Positions 33,194-36,732 of a DNA stretch of 36,732 bases are shown one piece after another. Made by a program: the position numbers and the translations under genes. The notes beneath the pieces are model-generated. The model was not told where the DNA came from. It searched no databases and worked only from the letters and a program-made list of their open reading frames with translations. Positions within the stretch are counted from its first letter, which is position 1; each line of letters starts with the position of its first letter. The stretch is from positions 1 to 36,732 of the forward strand of contig QZJT01000152.1 in assembly GCA_003597935.1 (NCBI GenBank), written 5' to 3'. The DNA is from Phycisphaerales bacterium. GTDB taxonomy: Bacteria; Planctomycetota; Phycisphaerae; UBA1845.

Positions 33194-34651
33194 CTACCGC
33201 GACAACCGCGCCGCGGCCTCGCGCATCGCCCGGTAGGGGTCCTCGAACGCGGCGGCTTCAGCCTCGTCCGGCGGCGCGCCGGGTTCATCCAGGTGAGAGA
33301 AGAACCGGTAGCGCACCTCGATACGCTCGCCATTCGACCACAGTTCGATGATCCGCCCGAGCTGAGGGGGGTCGAGCGTTGAGCCGGTTTCGATCTCGAC
33401 GTAGCTGCCGCGGTCGAACACGACGTTCTCATGTGAATGGCCGGCCAGGTGCAGCGCCACGTTCTCGAACGAATTGAGCCGCGCGACCCACCCTTGCGGG
33501 GATAGCGCGCTGCCGTAGAACGGCCGTAGATAGCGGCTGGGGTGATGCGTGGCGACGATCACGATCGCTCCATCCGACGCCGCCCGTTCGACCTCGCGCG
33601 TCAGGAACAGCGACTCTTCGTAGGAAACCGACCCGTCCGGGTAGAAGTTGGTCGGCTGTTCGATCAGCGGCAAGGCCGAGTTCAGCACGATCAGCCGCAC
33701 GCCGTCGGCGACGTCGGTCGCGTACCAGGACCGTTCCAGCCGGGCGGCGTCAAAACCGTGCCCGGGCGGCAGACCCGTAGACGCCAGGTGCGCCCGCACG
33801 AACGCGTCGCCGGTCAGATACGCGCGATCGGGGTTCGGCTGAACCACCGTAGGCGGGCTGGTCACGCCTGAAGGCGCCGGATGGGCCGGGCTTACCGGGC
33901 CGTAGGCCACGCCGGCCGTCGGATCCAGCGCCACCGGAAGGAAGAGGCCGATCCGGTCCGGCGGGGCCAGCGGGCTGACGGCGCGGCCGAACACCTCCAC
34001 GATGGGGAACACGCCGACGGCGAAGCGATCGTGATTGCCCGGTACCGCGTACCAGGGGATCGACGCCTGCCGGCCGTGGACGCCGCTGCGATACAGCCCG
34101 GCCGCGGTGAACGGGGCGTGGGGATCCAACTCCGGTGGAGGGACGTCGGCCGGGTCGCGGTCGTCCACGCCGGTCAGCGGGTCGATCACGCCGCCGTCGA
34201 GGACGTCGATGAACCATCGGATTTCGTTGTGCTGGGCGTTGTCGGCCGCGTCGCCGGTGTGGATGAGGAAGTCGATCGTCTCTCCGCGGGCGTGGATGCG
34301 GTTGACGGCCCGGGTGAAGCCGTCGAGCAACTGCGTGGAGTAGGCTTCCTGCGGCCTCCAGGCGGCATGGACGATATCGCCCGCCCAGGTCAGCCGCGCC
34401 GGCGATTCTTCATCGACGATCTGCGCGTCGCTGATGTGGGCGAAACGGACCAGCAGGCGGTAGTCCGGCCCCGGCGGGTCGGTGTACTCGCCCGGCAGGA
34501 TCGAGCCGGGCACGCTGCCGCAGCCGGGCAGCAACGCGAGCGCCAGCGATAGCCCCAAGGCAGCCGCCCCGGCAAGGCCAAGCGGCCCGAGAACAGCCGC
34601 GCCGGCGCCTCCCCGGGACCGCTGGGCTCCAGCTTGGGGGCCTGGAATCAC
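33194..34651 (-). CDS. metallophosphoesterase lipoprotein
   Basis: 485 residues from GTG at 34651. Hydrophobic signal (GLAGAAALGLSLALALLPGC) with lipobox LPGC, then a calcineurin-like phosphoesterase: HISDAQIVDEESPARL (motif I, with Gln in place of the usual His), HTGDAADN (II), VPGNHD (III), ATHHPS (IV) and LAGHSHEN (V). The motif I form and the SPARLTW start resemble a group of large secreted bacterial phosphoesterases. It would cut phosphate esters outside the cytoplasm using two metal ions; the substrate is unknown. The frame stays open upstream through two tandem repeat copies to 35107, so the true start is uncertain (GTG at 34858 is another choice); the chosen GTG lies in repeat module B and gives an n-region with Arg. 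Confidence 0.8.
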   Translation of the reverse strand: MIPGPQAGAQRSRGGAGAAVLGPLGLAGAAALGLSLALALLPGCGSVPGSILPGEYTDPPGPDYRLLVRFAHISDAQIVDEESPARLTWAGDIVHAAWRPQEAYSTQLLDGFTRAVNRIHARGETIDFLIHTGDAADNAQHNEIRWFIDVLDGGVIDPLTGVDDRDPADVPPPELDPHAPFTAAGLYRSGVHGRQASIPWYAVPGNHDRFAVGVFPIVEVFGRAVSPLAPPDRIGLFLPVALDPTAGVAYGPVSPAHPAPSGVTSPPTVVQPNPDRAYLTGDAFVRAHLASTGLPPGHGFDAARLERSWYATDVADGVRLIVLNSALPLIEQPTNFYPDGSVSYEESLFLTREVERAASDGAIVIVATHHPSRYLRPFYGSALSPQGWVARLNSFENVALHLAGHSHENVVFDRGSYVEIETGSTLDPPQLGRIIELWSNGERIEVRYRFFSHLDEPGAPPDEAEAAAFEDPYRAMREAAARLSR

Positions 34652-34832
34652 GGCGGCCGCTTGCGCGCATCGTCCCCAACGCGACTCCGCGCGGGCTGAA
34701 ACCCGGGGCTCGCTGTCGCCGACAGCGTCCCGGGACCGCTGGGCTCCAGCTTGGGGGCCTGGAATCACGGCGGCCGCTTGCGCGCATCGTCGCCGGCGCG
34801 ACTCCGCGCGGGCTGAAGCCCGCGGCTCGCTG
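34612..34832 (-). repeat. tandem pair of composite repeats (117-bp period)
   Basis: Two copies, 34612-34728 and 34729-34832, each with module B (plus strand CCCGGGACCGCTGGGCTCCA), a shared middle (GGCCGCTTGCGCGCATCGT) and module A (CTCCGCGCGGGCTGAA). The outer copy has the standard palindrome; the inner one has changes (ACCCGGGGCT). Confidence 0.9.
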
Positions 34833-34973
34833 ACGGCGCCGGCGCGCTTATCGGTCACGCCGCCGGCCTCCCTGCGTGCAAAGGCTTGACAGGGTCTGTA
34901 TCGTACCCTCCCTTGTGGGCGTAGACCCGCCTTCCTGGTATCGCCGTCGGTCCGTTTGAGGAGTTTTTGACCT

Positions 34974-35594
34974 GTGTCCACGATCAAAGCGACCAACATC
35001 ACCTGGCACGAGGGCCACGTCAGCCGCGAAGAGCGGCAGAAGTTGCTCAAGCAGAAGGGCTGCCTGCTGTGGTTCACCGGCCTGTCCGGCTCCGGCAAGA
35101 GCACCATCGCCTACACGCTGGAACACGCTCTGGTGCAGCGCGGCCACCTGGCCTACGTCCTCGACGGCGACAACATCCGCCACGGCCTCAACAAGAACCT
35201 CGGCTTCTCCGCCGAGGACCGCAAGGAGAATATCCGCCGCATCGGCGAGGTGGGCAAGCTCTTCGTCGACACCGGCGTCATCACCATGACCGCCTTCATC
35301 AGCCCCTACCGCGAAGACCGCCAGACCGCCCGCGACGTGTGCGGCAAGGGCAACTTCTTCGAGGTCTTTTGCGACACGCCGCTGGACGTCTGCGAACAAC
35401 GCGACCCCAAGGGCCTCTACAAGAAAGCCCGCGCCGGCGAGATCAAGGGTTTTACCGGCATCGACGACCCCTACGAAGCCCCCGAAAACCCCGAAGTCGT
35501 CATCGACACGAGCAAGCACTCCCCGCAGGAAGCAGCGATCATCCTGGTCGATCTGCTGGTCAAGCACGGAAAGATCGCGGCGCTGGGTGAGTAG
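34974..35594 (+). CDS. cysC: adenylyl-sulfate kinase
   Basis: 206 residues from GTG at 34974, with TGAGGAG about 11 bases upstream. Walker A GLSGSGKS (36-43), the APS-binding [26 protein letters not shown] (64-89), and the ISPYR motif (109-113) with the serine that can be phosphorylated. The C-terminal [20 protein letters not shown] is standard. It phosphorylates APS to PAPS in sulfate assimilation or for sulfated molecules. No sulfate adenylyltransferase (cysD/N) genes are in the window. It is divergent from the metallophosphoesterase gene. A TTGACA at 34886-34891 could be its -35, but no good -10 follows. Confidence 0.97.
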   Translation: MSTIKATNITWHEGHVSREERQKLLKQKGCLLWFTGLSGSGKSTIAYTLEHALVQRGHLAYVLDGDNIRHGLNKNLGFSAEDRKENIRRIGEVGKLFVDTGVITMTAFISPYREDRQTARDVCGKGNFFEVFCDTPLDVCEQRDPKGLYKKARAGEIKGFTGIDDPYEAPENPEVVIDTSKHSPQEAAIILVDLLVKHGKIAALGE

Positions 35595-35602
35595 CAGCCA
35601 CA

Positions 35603-35872
35603 CGGCACGCGTACGGAGGCGTCCAGGAACGCGTCGTCGCCCGTCGCCTCCGCCGCGGCGGCCACCCCGTGTTCCGCTGGATGTCGAGCCACGTCGCCGT
35701 CGAAACCGACGTCGTGGGGAACCCGAAGCCCTCCAAGAAGAAGAGCACGGAGCGAATCGACTGCACCGGCGCAGCCATCATGGTCCTCGGCCGGGCGCTG
35801 GTGCAGGCGCCCGCGGACGGGGGGATTTGCGTCAGCCTGGATCCGGAACTGTCTGCGCGGGCGCGGGTATGA
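35603..35872 (+). pseudogene. C-terminal fragment of a phage terminase large subunit
   Basis: The frame right after cysC reads RLRRGGHPVFRWMSSHVAVE, then TDVVGNPKPSKKKSTERIDC and TGAAIMVLGRALV. It matches, as I recall the family, the C-terminal end of HK97-type TerL proteins (GHPVLRWMASNVVV..., KSTERIDGI..IMALGRA), the nuclease-domain end of the DNA-packaging motor. About 90 residues remain out of some 500, with no start codon that would make sense. It is a remnant, probably of a prophage. Confidence 0.75.
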
Positions 35873-36475
35873 GGCCAGCGGGCGCTTGGGCGCCAAGTCA
35901 AGCAAGTCATCGCATGGCTTGACCGTGTGCCGCGGTGCTTGCTAGGCTGGCAACGTCAGATTCGCGAGGCGTGCTCAGGAGTCGGTCGGGCAGGGCGCTC
36001 GCTCGCCGGAGGTCCTGGTCCCAGACGAGCCTACCGCGCTATGATTCACCGGGACAGGGGAAAGCAGTCGTTCGGCGCGGGGGGTGAGCCGCGCCCCGAA
36101 GGACATTCGTGACGCTTGGCATTGGAGCCCGTGGGCGTGACGCGAGACTACCAGCCAGCTTCGTGCGGCGCGACGACCTCCGCGAGCCCCCCCACGAGAG
36201 TCAGAAGGAACCCACAGCAGACCTGCTGGAGGCTGGCCAGCGGCGCTGCTCTCGGACCGAAGTCGATGACTGAAAGACCGCCATGTCAAGGACGAGAGGT
36301 GTCACCGAAGCGTCCGCCCAGAGGAACACAAGAGGCGATCGAGACCATTCGCCGCTAGAAGGCGCATGACGCGCGCCCCAGCTAAGCCGTCGAGTCGACG
36401 AACCAGACGCTACGGAAGGACCGCGAGTTGACCCAACAGGAGTTGACCCGCGCCGCAACTCTGTGAGGTAGCCTC
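35873..36475. other. 603-bp region without a convincing gene
   Basis: Base order and codon use differ from the rest of the window; small open frames here are rich in Arg, Pro and Thr and look random. It has a hairpin GGCGC-TTGG-GCGCC (35881-35894), an inverted pair GTCAAGC (35897-35903) / GCTTGAC (35917-35923), and a possible promoter TTGACC (35919-35924), 18 bases, TAGGCT (35943-35948). Likely decayed phage DNA or an unrecognised RNA. Confidence 0.4.
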
Positions 36476-36622
36476 GTGGCAGACGAGCCCCACCCCGAAC
36501 AGGCGCCCGGCCTATCCGTCGTGCCATACACACCTGAGGCACTCCTCCGCGTGCTCGCCGTAGCTGCGAAGACCACCGAGGACATCATTAAGGGCAAAGC
36601 TCCATTACGAGTACCTCCTTGA
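36476..36622 (+). CDS. possible small gene, may be frameshifted
   Basis: A GTG start at 36476 opens a 48-residue frame (VADEPHPEQAPGLSVVPYTP, EALLRVLAVAAKTTEDIIKG) ending with TGA at 36622. GAGG lies about 9-12 bases upstream. A different frame over the next bases also reads like protein (KLHYEYLLELSDILKRTRIW, LVVMAAAVATARADVPVGE) to the window end. Either this is a short gene followed by a partial second one, or one gene broken by a frameshift. I do not recognise it. Confidence 0.3.
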   Translation: MADEPHPEQAPGLSVVPYTPEALLRVLAVAAKTTEDIIKGKAPLRVPP

Positions 36623-36732
36623 GCTGAGTGACATCCTCAAAAGGACGCGAATCTGGCTGGTGGTCATGGCGGCGGCGGTCGCGACCGCGCGCGCCGATGT
36701 CCCGGTCGGCGAGCGCGCCTCGGCCAACGCCG

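Noticed and set aside
36116..36358. An 80-residue plus-strand open frame (MALEPVGVTRDYQPASC...)
   Set aside because: Composition is Arg/Pro/Thr-rich and random-looking, with no ribosome-binding site and no recognisable motif.
35873..36475. RNase P RNA, tmRNA or a tRNA in the non-coding stretch
   Set aside because: I looked for the GAGGAAAGTCCGGGCT block of RNase P and for tRNA arms and found none; only small isolated hairpins are present.

Overview
This is a high-GC bacterial chromosome segment, most likely from a planctomycete (Phycisphaerae-like) genome. That assignment is an inference from content. The window has dockerin-like and Asp-box exported proteins, a GELDD-type anti-sigma/VWA fusion next to an ECF sigma factor, a bacterial deoxyhypusine-synthase-like protein, a large SPFH/ABC operon, and many GC-rich palindromic repeats between genes. 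I see no rRNA, tRNA or CRISPR array.

Layout. (1) 1-6744 holds exported proteins: the C-terminal end of an Asp-box/dockerin-type protein, then on the minus strand a giant fibre-like protein ending in a peptidase S74 self-cleaving chaperone, a small exported protein directly behind it, and a second fibre-like protein built from about 13-14 repeats of 24 residues. (2) 7102-8511 is a TrkH/KtrB-type potassium channel subunit. (3) 9076-13179 is a sigma/anti-sigma pair: an ECF sigma factor followed by a membrane-anchored VWA/YfbK-like protein with an anti-sigma-like N-terminus. (4) 13578-25210 is a minus-strand run of eight genes: three SPFH (HflK/HflC-like) proteins, an ABC ATPase and permease, a large membrane-anchored helical protein, and a second ABC ATPase/permease pair. 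A further ABC permease (25396-26364) is divergent and apparently shares overlapping promoters with the run. I regard this as the best candidate for an undescribed multi-gene system in the window.

(5) 26450-30270 on the plus strand carries an isochorismatase-like hydrolase, a deoxyhypusine-synthase-like enzyme, a zinc-ribbon membrane protein and a secreted protein with 26 cysteines. (6) 30408-34651 holds panD, an unknown small protein, clpS and two lipoproteins (one a metallophosphoesterase). (7) 34974-35594 is cysC, followed at once by a fragment of a phage terminase large subunit and about 0.9 kb of poorly coding DNA, probably decayed prophage.

A second layer is the repeats. A composite palindromic element (module A, core GCGAGCCGCGGGCTTCAGCC; module B, GCTGGAGCCnnGCGGTCCC) occurs about ten times. 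One copy lies in frame inside the VWA gene and others seem to supply the start codon and signal-peptide n-region of both lipoproteins, which recalls palindromic elements that insert into genes. CTCCCTGA microsatellites, CCCGGCATGAATGCCGGG hairpins and 10-bp tandem repeats fill other gaps.
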